From positions 186,001-250,000 of the forward strand of contig NZ_VIJZ01000003.1 of NCBI RefSeq assembly GCF_006874425.1: DNA of 64,000 bases, written 5' to 3'. The position numbers were made by a program, and so were the translations under genes. Numbering within the stretch: position 1 is the stretch's first letter; every line of letters starts with the position of its first letter. Of the stretch, positions 1 through 9,436 are shown piece by piece. A model generated the notes under the pieces. The model was not told where the DNA came from and searched no databases. It worked only from the letters and a program-made list of their open reading frames with translations. Source of the DNA: Paenibacillus ottowii. GTDB taxonomy: Bacteria > Bacillota > Bacilli > Paenibacillales > Paenibacillaceae.

Positions 1-21
1 GCAAACCACCAGTTTTGCCAT
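1..21 (-). CDS. Start of an unidentified gene, cut by left edge
   Basis: Only seven codons are visible on the minus strand (M-A-K-L-V-V-C), running off the left edge. The start is supported by an ATG at 21 preceded by GGAGGG with 8 bases of spacing. It lies downstream of the sugar ABC operon terminator and has its own upstream promoter-like sequence, so it is probably a separate transcription unit. Seven residues are too few to assign a function. Confidence 0.6.
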
Positions 22-156
22 GATATATTCCCTCCGGTATTATCGTCACGTTCTTCCGCATCAGCACATCGAACATCCTGATTCGAAAGGATCTATGTAA
101 CCTATTTGTACAAACCAAATAAGCACAGATGCAATGCGTGCCTGTAAATCCTGTTT

Positions 157-185
157 ATTATAACATTCCCTTGGTTGATTTAACA
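157..185 (-). promoter_or_regulatory. Extended -10 promoter for the left-edge gene
   Basis: On the minus strand a perfect TATAAT (157-162) is preceded by TG one base upstream (extended -10). A weak TGTTAA lies 17 bases further upstream (180-185). Transcription from here would give a leader of about 130 bases before the ATG at 21. No known riboswitch motif was recognised in that leader. The stretch 22-280 holds nothing else that can be supported. Confidence 0.45.
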
Positions 186-280
186 CCTGCCACCACAACC
201 TTTTGTCAAGGGAAAGATATGACATGCAAAATACTTGGCAGGCCCCATTTCGTGTGACTTTTGTCATATAAAATCACATC

Positions 281-318
281 AAAAAGGCTCTGACGGCCCT
301 TGACCGTCAAAGCCTTTT
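281..318 (-). terminator. Intrinsic terminator of the sugar ABC operon
   Basis: A GC-rich inverted repeat (GGCTTTGACGG / CCGTCAGAGCC on the minus strand) is followed by a run of T. It lies about 55 bases after the stop codon of the solute-binding protein gene. Confidence 0.85.
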
Positions 319-372
319 CAGCTTGAAGTTTCCCACCTAAGGTATAGTCTCTACATCCCCATGCAGCATATT

Positions 373-1638
373 TTACCTATACTTCAGATTGTCCCATGCT
401 TCCTGAAATTGCTGAAGCATTTCGTCTTTCGTAATAACTCCTGCAATATAGGCTTGCATACTACTGCTTAAATCCTGATTCAACCCCTTCGGGAAGCGCT
501 GGAAGTTCCAACTCCATATCTTGCCTTCTCTCACATGCCGGGATATTTCCGCACCTAAATCACCTGTGGTCTCGTCACTGGACTTGATACTTTTGAAAGC
601 GGGAACGAACTTAAACTCCTTGGTGATATAATGCTTGCCGGTTTCCGATGTGACCAGCCAGTTGAGAAATTCTTTTGCTTCCTGCTTCACAGGTGAGTTT
701 TTATTGACCACCCAATTCGAGGCCACTCCCACAGCGAGTTTGTCTCCAGCGGAGGAGTCATTGTCTATAGGTGTAGGAAGAATACCCAAATTCAAGTTAG
801 AATTAATTCCATCTATTTGCGGCTGCGTCCAGTTTCCCTGGTGCATCATAGCAGCCTTGCCTGTCGAAAACAGGGTCACTTGTGTGTTGTAGTCTGTCGT
901 GAGCGGATTAGGATTTCCGTATTTTAAAGTCAGGTCAAGCAATTTCACCCACTGATCAAACACGGTGTTACCAGGGATGCGAGCAGTTCCTTTATTTAAA
1001 TCGGCAACGTAGCTTTCCGGGTTTGGCTGTCTGGCAAAGGGGATATTGATAAAATGGTTTCCCAGAACCCACCACTCTGCATAGCCGTTAGCAAAAGGGA
1101 TAATCCCTGCCGCTTTCAGTCGCTTGGCCGTTTCCTCCAATTCATCAATCGTCTGAGGCAGTTTGGTGATACCCGCTTTTTTAAACAAATCTTTGTTATA
1201 GACAAAACCAAATCCCTCCAGGTTCATAGGCTGTCCATAAATCTTGCCGTTAACTGTCATTGGCTTACGAGCAAAATCATCCAGATCCTTCACCCATGGC
1301 TGATCCGACAAATCCTCCAAGTACTCAAACCACGTATCGCGATCCTGGTAGCCCTCATTTGTGAAAATGTCGGGCTGATCGCCTGAGGCGAATTTAGCCT
1401 TCAACGAAGCACCGTAGTCCGTCCCACCACCGACAGATTGGATATCCAGCTTGATGCCAGGGTGCGTTCTTTCATATTCAGCCTTCAGCTTGTTCAACGG
1501 CTCCGAAATCTCCACTTTAAATTGATAAATGTGTATCGTTTTAGTCCCAGTCTGTTGAGCCTTCGTATTACCACAACCTGCAAGCATACATGTGAGCAAC
1601 AACATCAGGGAGATGACAAGCAACACTGTCTTTTTCAT
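373..1638 (-). CDS. Carbohydrate ABC transporter solute-binding lipoprotein
   Basis: This is a 421-residue extracellular sugar-binding protein of family 1 (MalE/MsmE type). The N-terminus is a lipoprotein signal: MKK, a hydrophobic stretch, then the lipobox L-A-G-C with the lipidated Cys near residue 22. It should be anchored to the outer face of the membrane and deliver a sugar to the two permeases encoded just upstream. The ATG is preceded by GGGAGGG at 7 bases. It is the last gene of a three-gene operon, 15 bases after the MalG-type permease. No ATP-binding subunit is encoded nearby, so a shared MsmK-type ATPase encoded elsewhere is likely. The substrate cannot be told from sequence. Confidence 0.92.
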   Translation of the reverse strand: MKKTVLLVISLMLLLTCMLAGCGNTKAQQTGTKTIHIYQFKVEISEPLNKLKAEYERTHPGIKLDIQSVGGGTDYGASLKAKFASGDQPDIFTNEGYQDRDTWFEYLEDLSDQPWVKDLDDFARKPMTVNGKIYGQPMNLEGFGFVYNKDLFKKAGITKLPQTIDELEETAKRLKAAGIIPFANGYAEWWVLGNHFINIPFARQPNPESYVADLNKGTARIPGNTVFDQWVKLLDLTLKYGNPNPLTTDYNTQVTLFSTGKAAMMHQGNWTQPQIDGINSNLNLGILPTPIDNDSSAGDKLAVGVASNWVVNKNSPVKQEAKEFLNWLVTSETGKHYITKEFKFVPAFKSIKSSDETTGDLGAEISRHVREGKIWSWNFQRFPKGLNQDLSSSMQAYIAGVITKDEMLQQFQEAWDNLKYR

Positions 1639-1653
1639 CCGATATCCCTCCCA

Positions 1654-2490
1654 TCAGCCTTTAACCGCTCCGGCTGCAATGCCAGAAACGATATATTTTT
1701 GCATCACCAGAAAAAAGACAACGATTGGCGTGATTCCAAGTACCAATGCCGGCAGTGCCAAGTCCCATTGCTTGGTATATTGACCAAACAGCATATAGGT
1801 CGCAATCGGAATCGTACGCAGCTCAGGGCCGTTCAAAATGAGTGAAGGCAGCAGATAGTCGTTCCAGATCCATAACGTGTTCAAAATAAGTACGGTCACG
1901 AACATAGGGAGCAACAATGGGCAAACGATGCGAAAGAACACCCCATAACGAGAGGCCCCGTCCACTCTTGCCGCTTGCTCGACCTCAATAGGCACGGTTT
2001 TAATAAAACCATGAAACAGAAACACCGATAGAGGCGCTCCAAAACCCAAATAGCACAAAATCAGTCCTGGTATGCTGTTGTTCAGGCTTAACACATTGGA
2101 CACTTCCATAAGCGGCAACATAATCGATTGGAAAGGCACGACCATCGCGGCCACAAGCAAACCGAACAGGAACCGATTAAAAAAAGTGTCATGCCGAACC
2201 ATTTGGTAGGCGGCCATCGAGCTGATCAGCAGCAGAAGCGCATTGCTGACGATCGTGACGATCAGGGAATTCCCGAGTGCGGTGGGAAAGTTTATTTTAT
2301 TCCAGGCATTAGCATAGTTTTCAAAACGGAAGGTTGTCGGCCACGATGCGGAATGGGCCAAAATATCTCCAAAAGATTTAACGGAGTTCACAAGCAAAAA
2401 GTAGAACGGAACTAGAAAGACCAACCCAACCACAATAAGTAATATTTCAGCTACCCATGTGCTTAAACGATAGTTCGATGTTTTTCCCAT
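1654..2490 (-). CDS. Sugar ABC transporter permease, MalG type
   Basis: A 278-residue inner-membrane permease with about six hydrophobic segments. The cytoplasmic EAA loop near residue 185 (E-Q-A-A-R-V-D-G-A) contacts the ATPase. It ends in the G-x-V-K-G tail typical of the MalG half. Its ATG overlaps the stop codon of the upstream permease by one base (TAATG), which points to translational coupling. It forms a heterodimer with the MalF-type subunit in carbohydrate importers of the CUT1 class. Confidence 0.93.
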   Translation of the reverse strand: MGKTSNYRLSTWVAEILLIVVGLVFLVPFYFLLVNSVKSFGDILAHSASWPTTFRFENYANAWNKINFPTALGNSLIVTIVSNALLLLISSMAAYQMVRHDTFFNRFLFGLLVAAMVVPFQSIMLPLMEVSNVLSLNNSIPGLILCYLGFGAPLSVFLFHGFIKTVPIEVEQAARVDGASRYGVFFRIVCPLLLPMFVTVLILNTLWIWNDYLLPSLILNGPELRTIPIATYMLFGQYTKQWDLALPALVLGITPIVVFFLVMQKYIVSGIAAGAVKG

Positions 2491-3371
2491 TACATTTCGA
2501 CCTCCTTTTTCTTCGTGAGACGCACCTGAATGCTGGTAATGATCGCAACAACCACGAAGAAAATCATAGCCTTGGCAGTCCCCAATCCAAGTCGATTATT
2601 TGTAAACGCTTCATTATATATATCCAACGCTACAGACTCTGTCGCCTTGAACGGTCCCCCCTTTGTCAAAGCCAGATTCAACTCAAATACTTTAAAGGAC
2701 CAGGATATCGCTAGGAACAAGCAGACGGTCACTGCTGGCATAATAAGCGGCACCACAATATGACGCAAAATCTGTCTTCGGCTCGCACCGTCGATTTGCG
2801 CCGATTCAATAAGGGCGTGCGGGACATTATTTAGAGAGGATATGTAAATAACCATGAGATAACCTGCGTATTGCCAAACAAACACAATGACAGTCCCCCA
2901 AAAAGCAGTCGGCCCATCCCCCAACCACGGCAGTTTGAAAAAGGAAAGTCCTGTCGCCTCTCCCACCGCAGAAAAACCGCGTATAAATATAAACTGCCAG
3001 ATAAAGCCGAGTAGCAAACCGCCGATCATATTAGGCATAAAAAACACCGTTCGCAGTGCATTGCGGGTACGCAATGGTTTTGTAAGCGCATAGGCCAGGA
3101 AAAAGCCAACCAGATTCGTTAGAATGACGCCACATACGGTAAAACGGACCGTAAACCAGAACGCATTACGGAAATCTGGATCATCTCTAAAAATATGAAT
3201 GTAATTCCCTAGCCCGAGCCATCGGACATGTTCAGATACGCCATCCCAGTTCGTCATGGAATAATATAGCCCCAGCAGAAACGGAATGACCATAATCAAG
3301 ACGAAAAACAACGCCATCGGTCCCACAAATATGAGCTGCTGCAATAATTGCGCGGATTTTCTTTGACTCAA
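2490..3371 (-). CDS. Sugar ABC transporter permease, MalF type
   Basis: The first gene of the importer operon, about 293 residues, with six predicted membrane segments and an EAA loop (E-S-A-Q-I-D-G-A-S). A GTG lies at 3380, but the sequence AAGGAG runs directly into it. The TTG at 3371 sits 8 bases after AGGAG and is the better start. Pairing with the MalG-type subunit is expected. A CcpA-like site lies about 50 bases upstream, suggesting catabolite control of the operon. Confidence 0.9.
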   Translation of the reverse strand: MSQRKSAQLLQQLIFVGPMALFFVLIMVIPFLLGLYYSMTNWDGVSEHVRWLGLGNYIHIFRDDPDFRNAFWFTVRFTVCGVILTNLVGFFLAYALTKPLRTRNALRTVFFMPNMIGGLLLGFIWQFIFIRGFSAVGEATGLSFFKLPWLGDGPTAFWGTVIVFVWQYAGYLMVIYISSLNNVPHALIESAQIDGASRRQILRHIVVPLIMPAVTVCLFLAISWSFKVFELNLALTKGGPFKATESVALDIYNEAFTNNRLGLGTAKAMIFFVVVAIITSIQVRLTKKKEVEM

Positions 3372-3423
3372 TGCAATCACTCCTTTGTCGTAGATCTTGA
3401 AGGAAAATGCGCATAATCCTTAC

Positions 3424-3437
3424 TGTAATCGCTTATT
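3424..3437. promoter_or_regulatory. Candidate cre (CcpA) site upstream of sugar ABC operon
   Basis: TGTAATCGCTTATT matches 12 of 14 positions of the cre consensus TGWAANCGNTNNCA. It lies between the glyA terminator and the first permease gene, where a carbon catabolite repression site would be expected for a sugar importer. This is a consensus match only. Confidence 0.5.
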
Positions 3438-3471
3438 ACCCAAAAACGCAGGTTCCGAGTCGTTTGAAATC

Positions 3472-3518
3472 AAAAAAGGCTTTCTCCCCTCCACGAACGG
3501 AAGGGAAAAAGCCTTATT
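3472..3518 (-). terminator. Intrinsic terminator after glyA
   Basis: On the minus strand a long stem (AAGGCTTTTTCCCTTCC paired with GGAGGGGAGAAAGCCTT) is followed by TTTTTT, 28 bases past the glyA stop codon. Confidence 0.9.
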
Positions 3519-3545
3519 ACATAAAGAATATGAAATGACGACGAA

Positions 3546-4796
3546 TTAGTATTGCGTTCCTGGATAGATCGGGAACTTATCTGTCAACTCGCCAACCGCT
3601 TGGCTTGCTTTGGACAATACCGTGTCATCTTTTGGATTTTTAAGGGTGTCCGCAATAATTTTACCAATCTTAACCATGGCCTCTTCATCCATACCACGAG
3701 AAGTTGCAGCAGGTGTACCAATACGGATGCCGCTGGTAACGAACGGACTTGTTGGGTCAAACGGAATGGCGTTTTTGTTAACCGTGATCCCCACGGAATC
3801 CAATACATGTTCCGCTTCTTTACCTGTAATATTCAAATTACGTGTATCCAGCAGCATCAAGTGATTATCCGTACCCCCGGATACAATGTTAATCCCCTCT
3901 GCCAGTAGTGTTTCGGCCAGCACCTGTGCGTTGCGAACTACGTTTTGCGCATAGGTTTTGAATGATGGCTGGAGCGCTTCACCCAAAGCAACCGCTTTGG
4001 ATGCGATCACGTGCATCAGTGGTCCGCCTTGAGTACCCGGGAAGATAGCTTTATCAATCGCTTGCGCCCATGCTTTGCGAGTCAGAATCAGACCCCCGCG
4101 CGGACCACGCAGCGTTTTGTGTGTCGTTGTTGTCACAAATTGGGCATGAGGAACTGGACTTGGGTGGATTCCTGCTGCCACGAGACCAGCGATATGCGCC
4201 ATATCCACCATGAACAACGCACCTACGTCATTAGCGATAGAAGCAAAAGCTTCAAAATCAATAGTACGCGGATATGCACTTGCACCAGCTACGATCAGAC
4301 GAGGGCGGTGCTTGAAAGCTGCTTTGCGCACTTCATCGTAGTCGATGCGGAAGTTGTCTTCACGCACACCGTAAGCGGCAAAGTTGTACAACAAGCCGGA
4401 GGCATTAACCGGGCTTCCGTGTGTTAAGTGGCCGCCATGCGCCAGATTCATACCCAGTACAGTATCACCAGGTTGAAGAGCAGCCAGATATACCGCCATA
4501 TTAGCTTGTGCTCCAGAGTGAGGTTGCACGTTCGCATGCTCGGCACCGAATAGTTCTTTCGCGCGATCACGTGCAATATCTTCAACGACATCGACATGCT
4601 CACAGCCACCATAATAGCGTTTGTTCGGATAACCTTCAGCATATTTATTGGTAAGCACGGAGCCCATGGCTTCCATTACTGCTTCGCTGACGATGTTTTC
4701 GGATGCGATCAGCTCGATATTGTGGCGTTGCCTTTTTAGTTCAAGCCCCATTGCTTCCATCACTGCCGGGTCACTTTTACGCAGATGTTCCATCAT
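3546..4796 (-). CDS. glyA: Serine hydroxymethyltransferase
   Basis: A 416-residue PLP enzyme that interconverts serine plus tetrahydrofolate with glycine plus methylene-tetrahydrofolate. It is the main source of one-carbon units in the cytoplasm. The family motif around the PLP lysine, [11 protein letters not shown], is present near residue 228, as is the N-terminal A-S-E-N segment. Length fits bacterial GlyA. Two ATG codons stand in tandem at 4796 and 4793; a GGGAG site 9 bases upstream favours the first. It follows ywlG, as in B. subtilis, and has its own terminator. Confidence 0.98.
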   Translation of the reverse strand: MMEHLRKSDPAVMEAMGLELKRQRHNIELIASENIVSEAVMEAMGSVLTNKYAEGYPNKRYYGGCEHVDVVEDIARDRAKELFGAEHANVQPHSGAQANMAVYLAALQPGDTVLGMNLAHGGHLTHGSPVNASGLLYNFAAYGVREDNFRIDYDEVRKAAFKHRPRLIVAGASAYPRTIDFEAFASIANDVGALFMVDMAHIAGLVAAGIHPSPVPHAQFVTTTTHKTLRGPRGGLILTRKAWAQAIDKAIFPGTQGGPLMHVIASKAVALGEALQPSFKTYAQNVVRNAQVLAETLLAEGINIVSGGTDNHLMLLDTRNLNITGKEAEHVLDSVGITVNKNAIPFDPTSPFVTSGIRIGTPAATSRGMDEEAMVKIGKIIADTLKNPKDDTVLSKASQAVGELTDKFPIYPGTQY

Positions 4797-4916
4797 GATT
4801 GATTACTCCCTCTCCATGGTCAAATTGTTGGGCATACAAGCAAATGCCTGCTCCTCTGTTGGGTACCTCATCATCAATGCAAAGAAATCAGTACAAACAT
4901 GCCGACATGCCAAATG

Positions 4917-5504
4917 CTAATCGCAGTTTCCGCCGGCTTCTTGTTCCAGACTGTACACTGCCCGTTGTCCGCCAATAAGTGGAGGACGAGTGAACGCAGC
5001 CGTCACACGTGCTTCACCAATCCAGCGAAGGCTTGGGCGAAACGGAACGGCAATCGGGCGCAGATGCATGCCAATCAGCGTTTCGCCGATGTCTATCCCG
5101 GCATGAGCCTGTACGTTCGCTGCCAGACACGCATCGTCCATAGAACGATAGGCAACGGTAGCCATAGACCCCCCTGCTGTACGAACAGGAACGGCCGCAA
5201 CCTCCATCAGTCCTAATCGTTCCAGTAGAGAACGTTCAACAACCAGCGCTCGGTTCAAGTGCTCACAGCATTGAAACGCCACATCAAAGCCATACTCTCT
5301 GCGAACGGACTCTACTCCAGACAACACTTGCTGAGCCACGTCGAGCGCCCCTGCCGTGCCGATGCGACTTCCAGCCACTTCACTCGTGCTTGCGCCAATA
5401 ACCAGCAGGCGACCCGCTTTGAGACTGGCTGCCTCTGCAATTTCCCGCACGACAGAAGCGGTCTGTGCTTCGAGTGAAATCTCATGATCCAATTGTTCTA
5501 CCAT
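4917..5504 (-). CDS. ywlG: YwlG-family (TIGR01440/UPF0340) protein
   Basis: A 195-residue cytoplasmic protein of the conserved Firmicute family typified by B. subtilis YwlG. Recognition rests on segments such as I-G-A-S-T-S-E-V, the Q-C-C-E-H-L-N-R-A-L block and P-V-R-T-A-G-G-S, together with its position just upstream of glyA. The biochemical role of the family is not established. The start has AAAGGAGG 5 bases upstream. In B. subtilis rpiB lies between ywlE and ywlG; here that gene is missing and a terminator occupies the gap. Confidence 0.93.
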   Translation of the reverse strand: MVEQLDHEISLEAQTASVVREIAEAASLKAGRLLVIGASTSEVAGSRIGTAGALDVAQQVLSGVESVRREYGFDVAFQCCEHLNRALVVERSLLERLGLMEVAAVPVRTAGGSMATVAYRSMDDACLAANVQAHAGIDIGETLIGMHLRPIAVPFRPSLRWIGEARVTAAFTRPPLIGGQRAVYSLEQEAGGNCD

Positions 5505-5678
5505 TGGAACCTCCTTTGGTTGAACAGCCTCTCAGAGACTAGGCATGGTCTATGCCCCGAGTTCAACACACTCTCTCCTGATCACAATCTGACTATATTA
5601 TAGCCGATGTTTCAGATTTCGAGCAGAAAAAATGGAAGAACAAGAAGACAACAGAAAATCTGCTGTAGCTCGTATACG

Positions 5679-5718
5679 AAAAAAGAGCAGTCCACACCTA
5701 TGTGGAATTGCTCTTTTG
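5679..5718 (-). terminator. Intrinsic terminator after ywlE
   Basis: On the minus strand GAGCAATTCCACA / TGTGGACTGCTC forms a stem followed by TTTTTT. It separates the ywlE transcript from ywlG. The 366-base stretch 5505-5870 holds this terminator and no credible gene. Confidence 0.88.
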
Positions 5719-5870
5719 CCCAGGCGACCGGCCGTATATCCGATGCTCCACCGTGGTTAATCCCACTTTTGTCGCCAGTTACACCGGATGCTCATTTTTC
5801 CACCTTATCTTAACGGATTAGCTGCTGAAAATCAACAAATTCCGTACAAAATAGAGGGATAGTGCCTATT

Positions 5871-6464
5871 TCATTCGGAAGAACCCTTTAACTTGTCCAA
5901 CAACTTATGCAAAGCCGTACGGATTTCCGATGCTGTGACATCGTAGTCCTCCCGCGAACCGCCAAACGGATCTGAGATATCGAAGCCCGGAATCCGTTGA
6001 TGCAATTCAATTATACGTTCACGTTCCTCCACCGATAGCTCTTGTCCCAATGAAGCCATCAACTGCTGTGAAGCATACAAGCCATCTAACTCCTGTACAT
6101 CATTCAGCACTGCTTCCCGGTCTTCCACATATTCCTTAAGCGTAAATACTTTGCCCGCCGTTTGGGGAAACCGCTGAACGACATGCTGTTTATGTCCTTG
6201 CGTCAAGGTTAAGATCAGATGTGCCCACTCGGCAAGCCCGTCGCTTAAAGGGGTTGAAGTGATCTGATCGGTAATATCGTGATCACGCAGAACCGCCTCT
6301 GCATGTCGGGATATCGGCGTGCCTTCCATCGCAGCTACTCCCGCAGAACGCACGTCCAGTTCCAATCCATGCTCAGCAGCCAATTTACGCAGCATCCCCT
6401 CAGCCATTGGACTGCGACAAGTGTTCCCTGTGCATACAAATAAAATATTCTTCAACGCCTTCAC
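5871..6464 (-). CDS. ywlE: Low-molecular-weight protein phosphatase, arginine-phosphatase (YwlE) type
   Basis: A 197-residue cytosolic phosphatase. The P-loop C-T-G-N-T-C-R-S begins at Cys11, with Arg17 as anion-binding residue. Thr15 takes the place that selects phosphoarginine over phosphotyrosine in B. subtilis YwlE. The catalytic acid lies in the later D-P-F-G-G-S motif. Family members are usually about 150 residues; the extra length here is an insertion in the middle (roughly residues 85-145). By homology it reverses McsB arginine phosphorylation, a mark for ClpCP degradation. That role is inferred from the motif and from gene order. Confidence 0.9.
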   Translation of the reverse strand: MKALKNILFVCTGNTCRSPMAEGMLRKLAAEHGLELDVRSAGVAAMEGTPISRHAEAVLRDHDITDQITSTPLSDGLAEWAHLILTLTQGHKQHVVQRFPQTAGKVFTLKEYVEDREAVLNDVQELDGLYASQQLMASLGQELSVEERERIIELHQRIPGFDISDPFGGSREDYDVTASEIRTALHKLLDKLKGSSE

Positions 6465-6538
6465 CCCCCGTATGTTAAAAATATATAAACAGAGGATTAC
6501 TAAAATCCTGTATTTATTTTACACTGTCCACGTTAAAA

Positions 6539-7099
6539 TCAAAACATAAACATAAAGCCGAATGCCAGTAATATAGCACCACCCACCGCTTCTCCATAAT
6601 CCCCCAGATTGCGGCTGACCTTGCGCCCCAGCAACAGACCCAGCATGGCCATCGCTCCTCCGCAAAAGCCAAAGGCCAGGACAGTCAGTACCAGATCACT
6701 CTGGAACATCCCTAAAGACACTCCTACAGAAAATGAGTCAATGCTCACCCCAAGCGCAAATAGCAAAAGACCCAAAGGCGACCGATGATCCAACACCTGT
6801 ACGCCGTCCCCTTTAAAGGAGTTATATACCATATGCCCGCCCAAAAGGATGAGTAATCCCCCTGCGAAATAGGTCGTCACATGGCCTAATAAAGAACTCA
6901 TATAATGGCCTGTGAACATTCCCAGCAATGGCATCAGAATGTGAAAAAAGCCAATCACAATACTGATGCGCAGCACGTCTCGCAGGCGTATCCCCTTCAT
7001 ACCGATCCCTACGCCCAGCGACAGCGCATCCATCCCTAGCGCTACCGCCATGATCAGAATCGTTACAACCTGCCCAGCATCGGCAGAGGATGCCAGCAT
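6539..7099 (-). CDS. mntP: Manganese efflux pump MntP
   Basis: A roughly 186-residue integral membrane protein of the MntP family, with six hydrophobic segments and the conserved acidic motifs A-L-G-M-D-A-L-S-L-G and G-V-S-I-D-S-F-S-V-G in the two repeat halves. It exports Mn(II). An ATG at 7105 directly abuts the GGAGGG site, so the second ATG at 7099, 6 bases after it, is chosen. No yybP-ykoY manganese riboswitch was recognised in the 130 bases upstream. It follows sua5 as in B. subtilis (ywlC-ywlD). Confidence 0.93.
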   Translation of the reverse strand: MLASSADAGQVVTILIMAVALGMDALSLGVGIGMKGIRLRDVLRISIVIGFFHILMPLLGMFTGHYMSSLLGHVTTYFAGGLLILLGGHMVYNSFKGDGVQVLDHRSPLGLLLFALGVSIDSFSVGVSLGMFQSDLVLTVLAFGFCGGAMAMLGLLLGRKVSRNLGDYGEAVGGAILLAFGFMFMF

Positions 7100-7241
7100 A
7101 TTCATCCCTCCATTGTCCGTCTGTTCTTGTACACGTTATGCGGACAAGGGGCAAATCAGTACAAGCAGGCACTGAAAAGACCCGAAACAGCGACGAGGAA
7201 AGAGAAGAAATTAAAAGAAGAAGCTTCATTTTTTACGGATG

Positions 7242-8525
7242 CTACAGACAGATGATTCGATGACCTGCCGCTTTAAGCAGTCGATTCATAACGGCGTCTC
7301 CCAATCCTTTTGGCGGACAGGCTTCCGCCAAAATGTAGGTAACGCCGTCCTCATCGCAGCGGCGCAGCACGCCGTATAGACGTTGCGCCGCCTCATGAAG
7401 CGCGTCCAGCCTGCCCAGCGTGTAGACTCGTTCTCCGGCATAGCCGGCGGCATGGTCGTCGAACGCGAGCACCGCTGTGCGCTCTCCGCGCGCGGCAGCC
7501 TCCACCAGCGCAGCGCGAATCCAGCCCGTCACTTCATCAGACGACGGGCCTTGTACCACACTCAAGCGGCCTCGCGGCGCATAGTGTGTATACTTCATGC
7601 CTGGCGAGCGCGGCGCCAGGCTATCGGCGTCCTGCCCCGGTGTGGCAGCCAACGCCGGGTCCAATACGACGGCGCGAGCAACCGCAGCGAGCTGTTCAGC
7701 CGTCACGCCGCCGGGGCGCAGAATGGTGACGGTTCCGTCGTCACCGACTTGCACTACCGTGGACTCCAGTCCCACCCCCGTGGGACCTCCGTCCAAAATG
7801 CCGCCGATGCGGCCCTCCAGGTCCTCCAGCACATGCTGTGCCAAGGTAGGACTGGGTCTTCCCGAGCGGTTGGCGCTTGGTGCAGCCAGCGGACAACCGG
7901 CCTCCGTGATCAAGCGCAGCGCGATCGGATGATCTGGCATGCGCACACCGACCGTGTCCAGTCCGGCTGTCACACGCGATGATAGTGCCTGTGACACTAC
8001 TGGCAATACGAGAGTCAGTGGTCCTGGCCAAAAGGCATTCATCAGCGCTCGGGCTGTATCGTTTATTTCTGCTACCATCCCGTTTAATTGAGCAGCATCG
8101 GAAATATGGACAATGAGCGGGTTGTCGGAAGGGCGTCCTTTAGCAGCAAATACCGCCTCCACTGCTTTAGTGCTGCGCGCATCAGCTCCTAGTCCGTACA
8201 CAGTTTCCGTAGGGAAGGCTACCGTCTCTCCAGCCTGAAGAAGTAGGGCGGCCTCTCGTATGCCCTCTTCCGCAGCGATTCGAGCCTGTCCAGCCGAAAC
8301 TCCGTCAGAACCATTCCCATCAGCGTTATTCACAAAACCAACGGAATCCGCTTTTTCCACCTCAGCAGACGATATAGTTGATATAGTCATATCTTCTTTA
8401 GGAACCAAGCACCTTACGTCCCACCAATGTGTTTGAGAAGGCTGTAACGCCTGCTTCTGCGCAGCTTTTTCCTTTTTCACAAGACCTGCGTGCATATCTT
8501 GCATTTGATTCACTTTATCGCTCAT
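7242..8525 (-). CDS. sua5: L-threonylcarbamoyladenylate synthase (Sua5/YwlC)
   Basis: 427 residues. The YrdC domain starts near residue 85 (P-T-E-T-V-Y-G-L-G, then K-G-R-P-S-D-N-P-L) and is followed by the C-terminal Sua5 domain. It makes threonylcarbamoyl-AMP from threonine, bicarbonate and ATP for the t6A37 modification of ANN-decoding tRNAs. B. subtilis YwlC has about 346 residues, so there are about 80 extra at the N-terminus. The T-H-W-W-D-V-R segment near residue 32 resembles the normal beginning of the family, and a linker of about 35 residues follows it. The true start could lie further in. The 3' half is visibly GC-richer than its neighbours. Confidence 0.95.
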   Translation of the reverse strand: MSDKVNQMQDMHAGLVKKEKAAQKQALQPSQTHWWDVRCLVPKEDMTISTISSAEVEKADSVGFVNNADGNGSDGVSAGQARIAAEEGIREAALLLQAGETVAFPTETVYGLGADARSTKAVEAVFAAKGRPSDNPLIVHISDAAQLNGMVAEINDTARALMNAFWPGPLTLVLPVVSQALSSRVTAGLDTVGVRMPDHPIALRLITEAGCPLAAPSANRSGRPSPTLAQHVLEDLEGRIGGILDGGPTGVGLESTVVQVGDDGTVTILRPGGVTAEQLAAVARAVVLDPALAATPGQDADSLAPRSPGMKYTHYAPRGRLSVVQGPSSDEVTGWIRAALVEAAARGERTAVLAFDDHAAGYAGERVYTLGRLDALHEAAQRLYGVLRRCDEDGVTYILAEACPPKGLGDAVMNRLLKAAGHRIICL

Positions 8526-8705
8526 ATTAGATCATCCCATATCTTATTGTCATACAGGCCAGTGCATCTCCCTGATCCTTAAAAATCTACTGTAACAAAT
8601 CAGTTCAAATTGGCTCTGCCATCTGTATATCTATCGTAAGTTCCATTATAACATATGGGGAAACTTACACTCGTCGTTCTCTTTTACACAGCTCTGGCGA
8701 AGCAC

Positions 8706-9398
8706 TTAGGCAAACAAGCCACTCACCCAGCTCCACAGCCCCGTAAGGGCATCCCACAGAAAAAAGCGCACTTCTGGCTCCTTCCCATTCCCCTTCGTTC
8801 GACTGTCTCCATGATTCGTTTTTGCCGATACAGTTTGCGCTGCTGCTTCACCACTACCTGCATCAATAAAACACAACGGCGGGAACAGTACACACCACCA
8901 ATTTTGTCCTTTTCCTTGCCCCAGTGTAACACGAAGCGCCTCATAATTCCCTGCCGGGTAGACAAGCCCCCCGTACATTTTCGTCGGAAAAGGTACACTT
9001 GCCAGCTCTACCTGATGAGCATACGCTATACCGCGACGAGCAAGTTCAGCACCTACCAAACGATCAATTTCAGGTAAATGTGCGTCAATCAATACTCTGG
9101 CTTGATTCAGGCTTTGTGGATTGTCCAACTCACCTACCCATGTATTCATCTGCTGCACAATAGCGTCCCGTATTTCGCGCTTAACCAACTGATCCTCTGG
9201 ACGATCGGAATTAGCTAAAATACGCAGTCGAATGGAATCGTGCGGAATGACCTTCAATCCTGTAGTGGTCACTCCAGACGTTACAGCTCCTCTTGCCCCT
9301 GTGGTCATCGCAGCATCCGTCTTTTGGCCTTCCCAAGACATCATTAATATCGAAATACAAAAGAGTATCATTGCAACTTGCTTTATCCAACTGCTCAT
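8706..9398 (-). CDS. spoIIR: Stage II sporulation protein R
   Basis: A protein of about 230 residues with an N-terminal membrane/signal segment and the SpoIIR core (I-R-L-R-I-L-A-N-S-D, then a conserved K-R-E-I-R-D block). It is secreted from the forespore and triggers SpoIIGA to process pro-sigma-E in the mother cell. A TTG at 9419 lies inside the ribosome binding site region; the ATG at 9398, 8 bases after GGGGGGA, is the supported start. A sigma-F-like promoter lies about 40 bases upstream, which fits the known forespore expression of spoIIR. Confidence 0.93.
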   Translation of the reverse strand: MSSWIKQVAMILFCISILMMSWEGQKTDAAMTTGARGAVTSGVTTTGLKVIPHDSIRLRILANSDRPEDQLVKREIRDAIVQQMNTWVGELDNPQSLNQARVLIDAHLPEIDRLVGAELARRGIAYAHQVELASVPFPTKMYGGLVYPAGNYEALRVTLGQGKGQNWWCVLFPPLCFIDAGSGEAAAQTVSAKTNHGDSRTKGNGKEPEVRFFLWDALTGLWSWVSGLFA

Positions 9399-9436
9399 CT
9401 TCGTTCCCCCCAAACCCAAACTCTATCATGTCTATC

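Noticed and set aside
61..267. Minus-strand frame of 68 codons before the left-edge gene
   Set aside because: Contains the probable promoter and leader of the left-edge gene, lacks a ribosome binding site and has an unlikely composition.
5607..5813. Plus-strand frame of 68 codons in the ywlE-ywlG gap
   Set aside because: It reads straight through the ywlE terminator hairpin and has no ribosome binding site.
6822..7229. Minus-strand frame of 135 codons overlapping mntP in another frame
   Set aside because: Most of it is the out-of-frame shadow of mntP, and the unique 5' part resembles no protein.
7112..7241. Possible manganese riboswitch before mntP
   Set aside because: I looked for the yybP-ykoY conserved core and did not see it in these 130 bases.
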